From Bifidobacterium scaligerum (GTDB taxonomy: Bacteria > Actinomycetota > Actinomycetes > Actinomycetales > Bifidobacteriaceae), in assembly GCF_002802865.1 (NCBI RefSeq), contig NZ_PGLQ01000002.1, positions 464,726 through 528,725 on the forward strand: a stretch of 64,000 nucleotides of DNA, read 5' to 3'. A model generated the notes under the pieces. It did no database searches and was not told the DNA's origin. It saw only the letters and a program-made list of their open reading frames with translations. Positions 1-9,183 of this stretch are shown here, piece after piece (the first letter of the stretch is position 1; each line of letters begins with the position of its first letter). Made by a program: the position numbers and the translations under genes.

Positions 1-29
1 CCACCCTCGCTCGGCTACCGCCTCACTCA

Positions 30-78
30 GGCTGAACCTACGGACAGTCCACTGGACTGTCCGCCTAACGGTTCAGCC
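30..78. repeat. Compound palindrome (dispersed 23-bp repeat)
   Basis: A 23-bp palindrome at 41-63 (arms CGGACAGTCCA and TGGACTGTCCG around one C) sits inside an outer inverted repeat, GGCTGAACC at 30-38 and GGTTCAGCC at 70-78. It overlaps the end of the glycosyltransferase gene. The same 23-mer in reverse orientation recurs at 9089-9111, so it is a dispersed element and may also act as a terminator here. Confidence 0.75.
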
Positions 79-1305
79 CTTATGCGTAATGGGTTTCCAT
101 TGGGCTTTGGCGAAGATGGCTTGGAAGGAGATCGGCACGTAGCTGAGCATGTAGATCGGGAAGCTCAACACGTAGGCGAACAGTTCCTTATTGGTGGCAC
201 CGATCTGATCGCGTTCCACGATGATGGTCAGCGCAGCCAGAGCCATCAGACCCAGCACCGAAGTGACGATGCCACTGGACCATCCCGCCAACGACTGCAC
301 TTGACTTGCCCAGCTCACGAATCCGAACGCGGCGAACAACATGCCCAGCACCATGCGGATAATGCCCAGCACCGTGAACGGACACAGCATCAACGTGAAG
401 TCAATGCAGGAGAAATCACGTTCACGAACCGCGCGCTTAAGCAACGCGGGACCGTAATAACGGAACACCTGCAGAAATCCCTTGCTCCAGCGCAATCTCT
501 GACGCCAGCTCTGCGCGAACGTCACCGGCTGCTCGTCATACAGGATGGCGGTACCGCAATATCCCACGCGATCGCCATGCAGAATTGAATCCATCGTGAA
601 TTCGAGGTCTTCGGTAAGCAAATGGAATTTCCACCCCTTGTTACGCTTCATGACCTCGCGAGAGAACATGAATCCGGTGCCTCCCACGTGGCACGAGGAG
701 CCGAGGATCATACGCGAGTTGGATAGGAACCTCGATTCACGAATGAACCACAGCGCCGAGCCGGAAGAAACCCAGTTGTCCGCCAGATTCACCGAATTGC
801 GGTAGCTGGTCAGAATTCTGAACCCGGAGCAGAACGCCTTGTTCATCTCCTCGAAGTAATGCTTGTCCAGCTTGTTGTCCGCGTCGAATACAAAGTAGGC
901 GTCATACCGGTCGGCCACACCGGTATCGAGCATATGCCCCAACAGATAGGTGAGCGCATACCCTTTACCGATCTGTTCGAGATTATGCCGTTCAAGCACA
1001 TGGCATCCCCGCGCACGCACCACGTCAGCGGTATTGTCGGTGCAGTTATCGGCCACCAGCCAGATATCAATCAAATCGGCAGGATAAGTCTGGGCGTGAA
1101 TCGAATCGATAAGATTGCCGATGACGTTCTCCTCGTTGCGGGCGGAGATCAACACGGCATAACGGTTCGTCATCGGCGCCTCGGGGAAACGCACCGGCTT
1201 GGCGAACAGGGACATCACGATGCACACGCCCTGATAGACGACGCCGGCACCGCCGACGATGACCAGCAGGATGTCAAGAACCGAGAGCAACGTCATCAGC
1301 GCCAC
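73..1305 (-). CDS. Membrane glycosyltransferase, family 2
   Basis: A 410-residue processive-type GT2 enzyme, likely transferring a nucleotide-activated sugar for cell-wall or exopolysaccharide synthesis at the inner face of the membrane. Residues 6-32 form a membrane helix, the GT-A core begins at about residue 48 (ISARNEE), DAD at 141-143 fits the metal-binding DxD, TED lies at 231-233 and QRLRW at 269-273. Three or four hydrophobic helices follow from about residue 300. The listed start is GTG; an ATG nine bases further in (1296) overlaps the upstream stop as TGATG, so coupled translation from that ATG is equally possible. It forms a two-gene operon with the AI-2E family gene. Sugar and acceptor cannot be told from the sequence. 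Confidence 0.85.
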   Translation of the reverse strand: MALMTLLSVLDILLVIVGGAGVVYQGVCIVMSLFAKPVRFPEAPMTNRYAVLISARNEENVIGNLIDSIHAQTYPADLIDIWLVADNCTDNTADVVRARGCHVLERHNLEQIGKGYALTYLLGHMLDTGVADRYDAYFVFDADNKLDKHYFEEMNKAFCSGFRILTSYRNSVNLADNWVSSGSALWFIRESRFLSNSRMILGSSCHVGGTGFMFSREVMKRNKGWKFHLLTEDLEFTMDSILHGDRVGYCGTAILYDEQPVTFAQSWRQRLRWSKGFLQVFRYYGPALLKRAVRERDFSCIDFTLMLCPFTVLGIIRMVLGMLFAAFGFVSWASQVQSLAGWSSGIVTSVLGLMALAALTIIVERDQIGATNKELFAYVLSFPIYMLSYVPISFQAIFAKAQWKPITHKG

Positions 1306-2996
1306 CCCGCTCTCGGATTGTCGGACACCGAGGTAGGAGCGATGCGAGCGCTGGTTGCCGATGCGTCGTCATCATCATCGGCATCCCGCGTGTCCTGCAC
1401 TCCCCTCAGCGCATTGATTCCCGTATTTCCGGCGCTTCCGGTACCGGAAGCATTGGCGGACAGCACATGCTGAGGAATCGCCACGGTTGCGGAATCATCA
1501 GCATCGGTCTCCCTGTGAGTTTCGGGAATGGCATACAACTGCTCCTGCAACAAGCGCAGCTCCTCATTCATCGGCACGCGGCTGGTCGTTCCCTTGGCCG
1601 CACGCGGCATATGCTCGCCGATAGGCTGCAGCACATGCTCGCCGAACGCTTCGGAAGCTTCCACAATCTTGGATTTCTTACCCGTAGGATCGTTCATCAG
1701 CGGCGAATCAACCAACTCATACCGTTTGGTGTACACACGGAAAATAGCCTGAATAGACGCCACCACCGGCAAGGCGAGGAACGCGCCCAAGGCACCGAAC
1801 AGCGAGCCGAACGCCAACACCGCGAGGAATGCCACCGCAGCGTTGATATCCATGGTCCGCTGGGAAATCTTTGGCGAAAGAATCAGGTTCTCGATCTGCT
1901 GGTAGACGATGATGAACACCAACACGGCCACCGCATACATCCAGCCACGGCCACCCCAAGCGAACAGCACCGGCAACGCGCCGCCGATATAGGTACCCAC
2001 CGTAGGAATGAACTGGGAGACAACGCCGCAGAACAACGCCAACGGCAGCCAGTAGGGCACTTGCAGCACTTCCAGGAAGATCGCGGTGCAAGCCGCGTTG
2101 ATCAACGCCAAAATGGAGCGAGAGAACAGGAACGAGGATATCTGGCCTTGAGCCACGGTCCACACCAGCAGGAATCGGCGCTGCGTATTGGGCGCCAGCC
2201 ACTGGCAGAAGGAACGCCGCAGTTTCGGACCGGCTGCGGAAATGTAGTACGTGGTCATTGCCACGGTCATCACGTTCAGCAGGAACGAGAACAGGCCTCC
2301 CACCGTGCTCATGGCGGTTCCGGCAAAATCCGTGACCCAAGAGGTTTGAATGTTATTGAAGATTTCCGTACCGAGGCTATTGATCTCGGGCAGCTGGAAT
2401 GTGGCGTACTGATTGACGAGATCACGGATGTCGTCATACATGGCCGGCAATCCACGCACCATGGCGATCATCTGCTGGATGAACATGTTGCCGAACAACG
2501 TGAACAGCGCGCCGACGATCACTGCCAATCCCACCAAGGAGACCATCGAGGCAACGCCACGTTTCCAACCATGTTCAACCAGCTTGACCACCAACGGTTC
2601 GACGGCGAGCGCCAAGAACAGCGAGATGATGATGTCCAGCACCAGATAGGAGATGTCGCCCCATGAACGCCAGCAGAAGGTGAACGCCACAATGGCGATG
2701 GCCACATACAGCAGGGCGCGGCTGAACCATTCGGGAGGTCTGCGCGGGTCGCCTTTGGCTGGAAACAGGGTGCCGAAATCGATGCGGTTCTCATCCGATG
2801 TATCGTCTTGCCCGTAGCCGGCCGAGCCGCCTGTCATGCCCATGGCATTAATGGCTGCGGTTCCGCCGGACAGTCCCCCATGCATTCCTTCGGTATCTGC
2901 CGGTGCCGCAGTGTCCAAGGTGCCGAAATCCGTGGTAGTGGCAGTATTGAAATCAGCTGCTCCGGAGTCGATTGTTGTTCGCGCGCGTTCGCTCAT
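1296..2996 (-). CDS. AI-2E family transporter (PF01594-type permease)
   Basis: A 566-residue membrane protein of the YdiK/PerM/TqsA superfamily. A hydrophilic N-terminus of about 90 residues precedes a block of some eight helices with the usual long loop between helices 3 and 4 and the re-entrant region near the motif QIENLILSP. A charged C-terminal tail of about 130 residues follows. Family members have been linked to autoinducer-2 or to Na+/H+ exchange, so the substrate is open. A TACAAT -10-like hexamer ends eight bases before the ATG, which suggests a nearly leaderless transcript. The stop overlaps the downstream glycosyltransferase start, and the gene is divergent from the next glycosyltransferase. 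Confidence 0.88.
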   Translation of the reverse strand: MSERARTTIDSGAADFNTATTTDFGTLDTAAPADTEGMHGGLSGGTAAINAMGMTGGSAGYGQDDTSDENRIDFGTLFPAKGDPRRPPEWFSRALLYVAIAIVAFTFCWRSWGDISYLVLDIIISLFLALAVEPLVVKLVEHGWKRGVASMVSLVGLAVIVGALFTLFGNMFIQQMIAMVRGLPAMYDDIRDLVNQYATFQLPEINSLGTEIFNNIQTSWVTDFAGTAMSTVGGLFSFLLNVMTVAMTTYYISAAGPKLRRSFCQWLAPNTQRRFLLVWTVAQGQISSFLFSRSILALINAACTAIFLEVLQVPYWLPLALFCGVVSQFIPTVGTYIGGALPVLFAWGGRGWMYAVAVLVFIIVYQQIENLILSPKISQRTMDINAAVAFLAVLAFGSLFGALGAFLALPVVASIQAIFRVYTKRYELVDSPLMNDPTGKKSKIVEASEAFGEHVLQPIGEHMPRAAKGTTSRVPMNEELRLLQEQLYAIPETHRETDADDSATVAIPQHVLSANASGTGSAGNTGINALRGVQDTRDADDDDDASATSARIAPTSVSDNPRAGWR

Positions 2997-3076
2997 GGCT
3001 CACCATTGTAGCGAGGCCGCTGAAGCTCATGCGGATTCGGCTATGCTCGCGGCATATATCCGCCGAGTACACCCGC

Positions 3077-4021
3077 ATGCCTATTCTTATGGGTATGCTC
3101 ACCGTTTCGATTATCATCCCGGCATGGAACGAGGCCGAACGTATTCGCGACTGTCTGCTGAACACCATTCGTCAGACTGTCATGCCACATGAGATTCTGG
3201 TGGTGGACAATCGTTCGACCGACAACACCTGCGCCATTGTCGAGCAATTCATTGTGGAACATCCCGAAGCTCCGGTGCGTCTGCTGCATCAGAACGAGGA
3301 ACAAGGGCTGATTCCCACTCGCAATTATGGCTTGAACGCCGCAACCGGCGATATTCTGGGCCGTTTTGATGCCGACTGCATGATTCGCCCTGATTGGGTG
3401 GAAGTGGTTTCCGGCATCTTCACTGAGGATTCCGCAGCGATGGGTGCCACCGGACCGGTGATGTACTACGACATGCCTTCCCGTCACTTCGGTTTGAAGG
3501 GCGACAATTCCCTGCGCAAACGTATCTATAAGGCGGATGGCGGCCAGCCGCTGCTGTTCGGCTCGAATATGGCGCTGCGCGCCTCGGCATGGCGTCAGAT
3601 TGCGAACGAGGTGTGCCGAGACAAAGCCGACGTGATGCATGAAGATATCGACATCTCGCTGCATCTGATGGGCAAAGGCTTGAAAACCGTGTATTCGCCC
3701 CGCATGATCGCCGCGATGAGCGCTCGACGCATGGATACTTCACTCAGCTCGTTCCTGAACTATATGCGTCGCTTCAAGAACACGTTCAACGCTCATCCGC
3801 AGCATAAGCGCAAGCATAAGCCGGAGATTCTGTTCACCGCCATGTATCCGGCCATGCACCTGTTCTATCCGGTGTGGCAGAAAGTGCTGAACTCAGCGGA
3901 TATCAATCCTGCTGAAGCCGCTTGGATCAACGAACAGATGGAGTTGGCCGAGGCACAGGGCAAAAAACTGTATGACGAGACACCCACGGACGAGGAATAC
4001 GACGAGAAGCACGAGAAATAA
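3077..4021 (+). CDS. Glycosyltransferase family 2 (soluble)
   Basis: A GT2 enzyme of about 314 residues with the N-terminal core VSIIIPAWNEAERI and a DAD metal-binding triplet in GRFDADCM. No membrane helix is evident, so it is probably cytoplasmic and membrane-associated. The frame stays open further upstream, but that part overlaps the divergent gene and lacks family similarity. ATGs at 3077, 3089 and 3095 all precede the core and none has a Shine-Dalgarno; 3077 is chosen for family length. It ends at a strong shared terminator facing fucO. The acceptor is unknown. Confidence 0.8.
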   Translation: MPILMGMLTVSIIIPAWNEAERIRDCLLNTIRQTVMPHEILVVDNRSTDNTCAIVEQFIVEHPEAPVRLLHQNEEQGLIPTRNYGLNAATGDILGRFDADCMIRPDWVEVVSGIFTEDSAAMGATGPVMYYDMPSRHFGLKGDNSLRKRIYKADGGQPLLFGSNMALRASAWRQIANEVCRDKADVMHEDIDISLHLMGKGLKTVYSPRMIAAMSARRMDTSLSSFLNYMRRFKNTFNAHPQHKRKHKPEILFTAMYPAMHLFYPVWQKVLNSADINPAEAAWINEQMELAEAQGKKLYDETPTDEEYDEKHEK

Positions 4022-4121
4022 GCGTTCCTCTTCCCGCTTTTCATTCTCATCCCCATCTCTTCCCCTCCTCACATTGGTATCTACCATCGCGCGGTAGATC
4101 ATCCATCATGTGGTCATACAA

Positions 4122-4160
4122 AATGGCTCTATTCCGCAGAAAGTACGGAATAGAGCCATT
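4122..4160. terminator. Bidirectional terminator, glycosyltransferase/fucO
   Basis: A perfect 15-bp stem (4122-4136 with 4146-4160) with a nine-base loop, T-rich on both outer sides, lies between two convergent genes. Confidence 0.9.
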
Positions 4161-4223
4161 CTTATTTACTACACGGCGAGATGTTCACCACACCGTGAGA
4201 ACAACTCGCTCAGAGAGATGAGA

Positions 4224-5375
4224 TCACATCAGGCTCTCGTAGATGGCGAGAATGTCCTCCTCGGTGGCCTTACGCGGGTTGCCCGGGGTGCACACGTCGT
4301 TGAAGGCGTCGTGGGCCAGCGGAGCAAGGTCGGCTTCGGTGGCACCCACCTCGGAGATGGTGGTTGGGTTCTTCAGGTCCACGGTCAGCTTGTGGACGGC
4401 CTGCACGGCCTCCTCACGAACCTTCTCAAGGTCACCCGTGTAGGCGTCCTCAACACCGAAGGCATCGGCGATGTCACGGTACTTCTCACCGGTGAAGTCC
4501 TTGTTGTATTCCATAACCGGGGCCAGCAGGATACCGTTGGCAACGCCATGGGCCACGCCCAGACGGCCGCCCAGCGGGTGAGCCATACCGTGCACCAGGC
4601 CGAGGCCGACGTTGGAGTAGGCCATACCGGTGATGTAGGAGGCGTACGCCATCTGCTCGCCGGCCGGAATGTCACCGTCTGCAGACTTGGCCAGGTTCTT
4701 GGCAATCATGCGGATGGTCTGCATGGACAGGCAGTCAGACAGGCTCCACGCGCCCGGGGTGATGTAACCCTCGATGGCGTGGGTCAGGGCGTCCAGACCG
4801 GTGGCCACCTTCAGACCGCGCGGCATGGAGTCGGTCAGATCAGGATCGACGAAGGCGACGATCGGAATGTCATGCGGATCGACGGCCACGAACTTACGCT
4901 TGTTGGCGGTATCGGTAATCACATAGTTGATGGTGGTCTCGGATGCGGTACCTGCCGTGGTCGGCACGCCGAAGATCGGAACGGACGGGTTCTTGGTGTC
5001 TGCGACGCCCTCCAGGGAGAGCACGTCAGAGAACTCCGGGTTAGCGGTGATGATGCCGATGCCCTTGCAGGTATCCTGCGGAGAGCCGCCGCCCAGACCG
5101 ATCAGGAAGTCGGCGCCGGAGGCAGCGAACTTCTCGACGCCGTCCTTGATGCACTCAACCGGCGGGTTCGGCTTGACGTTGGAGAAGACCTCGTATGGCA
5201 GACCGGCTTCGTCCAGCACCTTGGTGACCTTCTCAGCGGTGCCGGTTTCCAACAGCACCGGATCGGTGACGATGAAGGCCTTGGTGAAGCCGTGCTGCTT
5301 GGCGACAGCAGGAATTTCCTTGATAGCGCCACGGCCGAAGTATGCGGTCTGATTGAAAATCATGCGATAAACCAT
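4224..5375 (-). CDS. fucO: Lactaldehyde reductase (iron-dependent alcohol dehydrogenase)
   Basis: A 383-residue group III iron-containing alcohol dehydrogenase closest in character to FucO, which reduces L-lactaldehyde with NADH to 1,2-propanediol during L-fucose or rhamnose use. The NAD-binding GGGSPQD motif lies near residue 100. The iron ligands are visible as the D and H of GLDALTHAIEGY and the histidines of HGMAHPLGG and HGVANG. Length is normal. An AGGAG-type ribosome-binding site precedes the ATG. It is transcribed alone. Palindromes upstream suggest control by a LacI-type regulator. The FucO assignment rather than another iron alcohol dehydrogenase is from sequence character. Confidence 0.88.
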   Translation of the reverse strand: MVYRMIFNQTAYFGRGAIKEIPAVAKQHGFTKAFIVTDPVLLETGTAEKVTKVLDEAGLPYEVFSNVKPNPPVECIKDGVEKFAASGADFLIGLGGGSPQDTCKGIGIITANPEFSDVLSLEGVADTKNPSVPIFGVPTTAGTASETTINYVITDTANKRKFVAVDPHDIPIVAFVDPDLTDSMPRGLKVATGLDALTHAIEGYITPGAWSLSDCLSMQTIRMIAKNLAKSADGDIPAGEQMAYASYITGMAYSNVGLGLVHGMAHPLGGRLGVAHGVANGILLAPVMEYNKDFTGEKYRDIADAFGVEDAYTGDLEKVREEAVQAVHKLTVDLKNPTTISEVGATEADLAPLAHDAFNDVCTPGNPRKATEEDILAIYESLM

Positions 5376-5397
5376 AGATGCTCTCCTTTTGAGCTCG

Positions 5398-5481
5398 TAC
5401 CGTATCGGTATCCTTATGCCAACCGTTCATCCGTTGAACGGCCCAACGATTCACCAGTGTACCCCTGTTGTGAACGTTAAC
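5398..5481 (-). promoter_or_regulatory. fucO upstream operator candidates
   Basis: Three short palindromes lie upstream of fucO: TACCG/CGGTA at 5398-5410, CCGTTCA/TGAACGG at 5423-5441, and a near-perfect GTGAACGTTAAC at 5470-5481 with the central CG typical of LacI-family operators. No clear promoter hexamers were found. The rest of 5482-5798 shows no gene. Confidence 0.4.
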
Positions 5482-5799
5482 CTGAAAACACGCTGGAAGA
5501 ATAACCTAAATTAAGTCATTCATTGAACTATGTCAGAGCAACCCGCGACTACGGAGGGAGGTCGTCACTGACATGTTATCGTCAAGTCACCACCCGCATA
5601 GGTCAACTACATACCAAGTCTCAAGGCATTGAATTGCCGACAAACATATCGGATGATGGGCTTACGCCAAGCCAGTGAAACACTGCGGTGACGCACCCGA
5701 ATAAGATCCGCGTTTCTTTACTTAACCCCGCTTTGCTATTGAATGTGCAGAGTAAATGCAGAATCAGGCGTAAATGCAGACTAGTTCGCAGATATGCAA

Positions 5800-5838
5800 A
5801 AACCCCGCAGACCTTGGAATCATTGGTCTACGAGGTTT
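5800..5838 (-). terminator. Terminator of the tRNA-Phe/tRNA-Asp unit
   Basis: A 14-bp stem with two G-T pairs (5800-5813 with 5825-5838), read leftwards, is followed by a T-run just downstream of tRNA-Phe. Confidence 0.85.
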
Positions 5839-5842
5839 CTCA

Positions 5843-5918
5843 TGGTGGCTCCGAACGGCGTCGATCCGTTGACCTAGCGATTTTCAGTCGCTCGCTCTAC
5901 CAACTGAGCTACAGAGCC
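5843..5918 (-). tRNA. tRNA-Phe (GAA)
   Basis: A 76-nt cloverleaf on the minus strand. The acceptor stem GGCTCTG pairs with CGGAGCC, the anticodon loop CTGAAAA gives GAA, the discriminator is A and CCA is encoded (TGG at 5843-5845 on the plus strand). It lies 37 bases after tRNA-Asp and is probably co-transcribed with it. Confidence 0.95.
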
Positions 5919-5955
5919 AGTGAACAGTAATCCCTTGCGAAATATACCATTCCAG

Positions 5956-6029
5956 CGACCCCGGCCGGACTTGAACCGGTGACCTCCGCCGTGACAGGGC
6001 GGCGCTCTAACCAACTGAGCTACGGGGCC
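5956..6029 (-). tRNA. tRNA-Asp (GTC)
   Basis: A 74-nt minus-strand cloverleaf. The acceptor stem GGCCCCG pairs with CGGGGTC, the anticodon loop CTGTCAC gives GTC, and discriminator G fits aspartate. CCA is not encoded. It is the first gene of a two-tRNA unit. Confidence 0.95.
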
Positions 6030-6064
6030 GTGTGTTTCTCACTTGCGTGAGGCAACAGATGTAT

Positions 6065-6092
6065 ATATTACTCAATGCCATCGATTACGCAA
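6065..6092 (-). promoter_or_regulatory. Promoter of the tRNA-Asp/tRNA-Phe unit
   Basis: On the minus strand TTGCGT (6087-6092), a 16-base spacer and TAATAT (6065-6070) lie about 35 bases upstream of tRNA-Asp. The rest of 6093-6363 shows no gene. Confidence 0.55.
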
Positions 6093-6363
6093 ATTACGGC
6101 GTGTCCATTGATTTTCCAACCTTTTCACCACCTTAGCTCTCCCCTAATCGAGACCATACCGCCATCATCATTTCATGAATCCCATCAATCCATATCGGTT
6201 ATTGCCCTGGCATCCACGCTCTGCGATGTTGTGACTGCGCGGTACCGTATATCCGTTTGCGCCACGCTCGATACGTAGCCTTACCGGTGCCGGCCGATTC
6301 GGACATACATCGGAAAAGCATATCGAGCCGTGAACGGTAATGACGTACGGAAGGGAGATACGC

Positions 6364-7314
6364 ATGGTGACGGGCCAGTCCCCAATCGACCAGTCAGGAC
6401 GCACCCTGACCGGAAATCCGGTTCCCGATTCTCCAACCCACGCCGCTGACAGACGGATCGTTGCTGATACCTATGCCATCCCAAACGCGCCAAGTACCGC
6501 AGACGGCGGCCGCAGCACCGTACATCAATCGCATTCCGTCTGCTGGGCCGCGCTCAAGGCTGCTTTCCCCCTCACCATCCCCATCTGCCTTGGATTCCTG
6601 TTCCTCGGGGCCTCGTACGGCATTCTCATGGGAACCAAAGGATTCTCATTCATCTGGCCCATGTGCATGAGCGCCTTCATCTTCGCCGGCTCTATGGAAT
6701 TCGTCACCGTGAATCTCCTGCTGTCCGCGTTCAATCCCGTCGCCGCGTTCCTGCTCGCTTTGATGGTCAATGCGCGTCATCTTTTTTACGGCCTGTCCAT
6801 GCTGAAATCATTCAAAGGCCTTGGCTGGAAGCGTCCTTACCTGATTTTCGGCATGTGCGACGAAACCTTCGCCATCAATTCCACCGCCAAGATTCCCCAG
6901 GACATCGATCGAGGATGGTTCTATTGGTGGGTCACCGCGTGCAATCAAAGCTATTGGGTGGTCGGCGCTACAGTGGGCGGTCTGATCGGATCGCATCTGC
7001 CCTTCAACACGGATGGTTTGGAATTCGTGTTGACAGCGCTGTTTCTGGTCATTTTCCTCGATCAATGGCTCAGCAATGCTCATCGCGAGCATCTGGCGGC
7101 TATGATCGGCGTACTGTCTTCGCTGGCATGTCTGGTGATCTTTGGTGCAGATGATTTCATGATTCCGTCAATGGCCGTGATGCTGGTGGCGTTCATCGTA
7201 CTTCGTCCTCATTTGGACATATTGAAGCCCAATACCGAAAGTGCAGCCAACGATGATGCCGTGAGCTCTTCTGACAACAACGAGATCAAGAATGAGAAGG
7301 AGACGAAGGCATGA
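6364..7314 (+). CDS. azlC: AzlC-type branched-chain amino acid exporter, large subunit
   Basis: A 316-residue membrane permease, the large subunit of the AzlCD/BrnFE exporter, which expels excess leucine, isoleucine, valine and sometimes methionine. A polar N-terminal stretch of about 60 residues precedes the first helix ([19 protein letters not shown]). The family motif [11 protein letters not shown] and MCDETFAI follow. The ATG at 6364 is preferred over one at 6340 because AAGGGAG stands seven bases before it. Its stop overlaps the start of azlD as ATGA, the usual arrangement. No Lrp-type regulator gene lies beside it. Confidence 0.9.
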   Translation: MVTGQSPIDQSGRTLTGNPVPDSPTHAADRRIVADTYAIPNAPSTADGGRSTVHQSHSVCWAALKAAFPLTIPICLGFLFLGASYGILMGTKGFSFIWPMCMSAFIFAGSMEFVTVNLLLSAFNPVAAFLLALMVNARHLFYGLSMLKSFKGLGWKRPYLIFGMCDETFAINSTAKIPQDIDRGWFYWWVTACNQSYWVVGATVGGLIGSHLPFNTDGLEFVLTALFLVIFLDQWLSNAHREHLAAMIGVLSSLACLVIFGADDFMIPSMAVMLVAFIVLRPHLDILKPNTESAANDDAVSSSDNNEIKNEKETKA

Positions 7315-7643
7315 CCATGACGATATGGCAAGGCGTGATCACCATCGTGGCGGTGGTGATCGGCACCATGTTGACTCGTTTCCTTCCGTTCATCGTGTTT
7401 CCGGAATCCAAGCAGCCTCCACGCATCGTGGAATATCTCGGTGCCGTACTTCCCTATGCCATGACCGGTCTTCTAGTGGTCTATGCGCTGCGCAATACAC
7501 CGATCACCACCGGATCGCATGGCGTGCCGGAGCTGGCCGCTTGTGCGGTACTCGTCGCACTGCACTGCTGGAAACGGAATATGCTCCTGTCGATTGCCGG
7601 CGGCACCATCGTCTATATGCTGCTGGTGCAACTGGTGTTCTGA
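7311..7643 (+). CDS. azlD: AzlD-type branched-chain amino acid exporter, small subunit
   Basis: A 110-residue hydrophobic protein with about four helices and the family signature TRFLPFIVF near residue 22. It is the obligate small partner of AzlC. Its ATG overlaps the azlC stop by four bases, so the two are translationally coupled, and a shared terminator follows 47 bases after the stop. Confidence 0.9.
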   Translation: MTMTIWQGVITIVAVVIGTMLTRFLPFIVFPESKQPPRIVEYLGAVLPYAMTGLLVVYALRNTPITTGSHGVPELAACAVLVALHCWKRNMLLSIAGGTIVYMLLVQLVF

Positions 7644-7689
7644 TCGGGGTTTGCACCTTCTGCACACACAAACAGATTCAAACCGAATA

Positions 7690-7728
7690 CGACAAAGACC
7701 GGGCTTCTTGGAAACCCGGTCTTTGTCG
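7690..7728. terminator. Bidirectional terminator, azlD/phosphatase
   Basis: A perfect 14-bp stem (7690-7703 with 7715-7728) lies between convergent genes. Confidence 0.9.
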
Positions 7729-7747
7729 TTGATATGCTATTCGCGTC

Positions 7748-8272
7748 TCAGTCCTGAAGCTGCTGTTCAACCCAGTCGACGATATATGGCGCGACTTCCT
7801 CGATCTGGTCGATAGCCACTTCGAACTCATGCTGGCCGCCGTACCATGGATCAACCAGATCGATCTGGCTCTCACGACCGGGCTTCGGCTTGGGCAGGTT
7901 CGGGTCGAAGCTACGATACATATGCACCTCGGCTCGCTTACCTGCAGGCAGCATGCGAAGCAACGCATGCATATGCGAGGCCGTCATCGGCAGGAACAGG
8001 TCGGTACGCTCGATTTCGTCACGCGAGATGCGGTGCGCGAAGTGATCGCGCGGGATCTCATCGCCATAGCCGCGTTCACGCAGCACACGCACGGCACGCG
8101 GGTCGATCGGATGGCTCCATTCTTCGTCGGAGACGCCACTGGACTCCACCTGCACACGGTTCTCCAGACCACGTTCGTTGAAGAAGTGGCGCAGGATGAT
8201 CTCGCCCATAGGAGAACGGCAGATGTTGCCGGTGCAGACGGTCATTACGGTGTAGGGCTTGGTGGTACTCAT
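7748..8272 (-). CDS. Low-molecular-weight protein-tyrosine phosphatase
   Basis: A 174-residue cytoplasmic phosphatase. The P-loop CTGNICRS (Cys13, Arg19) is the C-X5-R motif of the LMW-PTP/arsenate-reductase fold, and DPWYG near residue 140 supplies the general acid. In Gram-positives such enzymes oppose BY-kinases in capsule or exopolysaccharide control, but no kinase gene is adjacent. The start at 8272 is chosen because GAAAGG lies seven bases upstream; an in-frame ATG at 8284 would place that site inside the gene. It is downstream of folA on the same strand. Confidence 0.9.
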   Translation of the reverse strand: MSTTKPYTVMTVCTGNICRSPMGEIILRHFFNERGLENRVQVESSGVSDEEWSHPIDPRAVRVLRERGYGDEIPRDHFAHRISRDEIERTDLFLPMTASHMHALLRMLPAGKRAEVHMYRSFDPNLPKPKPGRESQIDLVDPWYGGQHEFEVAIDQIEEVAPYIVDWVEQQLQD

Positions 8273-8353
8273 ATCGCCTTTCATCGATGTTGGCAGAACG
8301 TTGCTGTATCGGACGTTATGGAACGGACAACGGACGCTATGCGAGGTACCGCG

Positions 8354-9016
8354 TCACTTGGTCTTGGTCAGTAGCACGAATCGGTACGAATCGATGCCGC
8401 TCTTCGGATTGGCTGGTGTATGCCAAGCACCGACTTCGCTCTCCTGCCACAAACCGGATTCGACCAGTGCGTGCATATCCGGGGCATAGGTGTCGGCTTC
8501 AACGTTTGCGGCCAGCATCGTCACATACGCTTTGTCGGCGAAAGGCAGTGCTTCAGCGAACAGCTGGGCACCACCGATAATCCAGATCTCCGACCGGTCA
8601 AGGCCATCGTCCGGAATTGCTTCCTGACGAGCCAGATCAAGCGCGTCTTCAAGACTGGTCACCACTGTGGCTCCCGGAGCCCGATACATCGGATCATGCG
8701 AGACCACGATGTTGTCGCGGTTGGGCAGCGGACGGTACTTCATGTCCAGCGATTCCCACGTCTTGCGACCCATGATAACCGGATGCGAGACCGTGAGTTC
8801 CTTGAAATGCTTCATGTCTTCGGACAGATGCCAAGGCATACCGCCCTTAAGGCCGATGGCACCGGCGCGACCTTCCTTGTCGCGGGCTTCGGCCCAAATG
8901 AGATTCACCGAGAACGTCTTGGGGAAATCGTCACCCCAGTCCTCTTCGGTAACTTCAAGCCCGGCAGTCCCGGGCTCGGGTTCGTGATAGCCGCTACGGC
9001 TACTGTCATGCTCCAT
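8354..9016 (-). CDS. folA: Dihydrofolate reductase
   Basis: A 220-residue NADPH-dependent reductase of dihydrofolate to tetrahydrofolate. The DHFR core starts near residue 34 (SVNLIWAEARD) and shows GMPWHLSEDMKHF with the substrate-binding acidic residue, VIMGRKTWES for NADPH, and IWIIGGAQLF. A hydrophilic N-terminal extension of about 33 residues is longer than usual. AGGAGG lies ten bases before the ATG. It follows thyA on the same strand, the common pairing, because ThyA makes the dihydrofolate that FolA recycles. Confidence 0.95.
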   Translation of the reverse strand: MEHDSSRSGYHEPEPGTAGLEVTEEDWGDDFPKTFSVNLIWAEARDKEGRAGAIGLKGGMPWHLSEDMKHFKELTVSHPVIMGRKTWESLDMKYRPLPNRDNIVVSHDPMYRAPGATVVTSLEDALDLARQEAIPDDGLDRSEIWIIGGAQLFAEALPFADKAYVTMLAANVEADTYAPDMHALVESGLWQESEVGAWHTPANPKSGIDSYRFVLLTKTK

Positions 9017-9088
9017 TTCGCTTACTCCTCCTGGATTTGCGGAACTGCACTTAGTGTAGTGGGTATGTCAGACGGCCGAGCCGTATAG

Positions 9089-9111
9089 CGGACAGTCCAG
9101 TGGACTGTCCG
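9089..9111. repeat. Dispersed 23-bp palindrome, second copy
   Basis: This is the reverse complement of the 23-mer at 41-63 (centre G instead of C), and the flanks TAG and TAGG are also shared. It lies between thyA and folA. Confidence 0.75.
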
Positions 9112-9123
9112 TAGGCGAGGTGA

Positions 9124-9183
9124 GGTCCCACACCACAAGTGGGACCGAAGGTTGCCGTTTGACGCGCAGCCTCAGACGGCAAC
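9124..9183 (-). terminator. Paired hairpins after thyA
   Basis: GGTCCCAC/GTGGGACC (9124-9146) and a 12-base inverted repeat (9151-9162 with 9172-9183) overlapping the thyA stop. There is no clear T-run, so termination may be partial, allowing read-through into folA. Confidence 0.45.

Noticed and set aside
1467..2666. 399-codon frame antisense to the AI-2E gene
   Set aside because: His/Gln/Arg-rich shadow of a hydrophobic gene.
4110..5480. 456-codon frame antisense to fucO
   Set aside because: It mirrors fucO fully; composition is His/Val/Gly-rich without any family motif.
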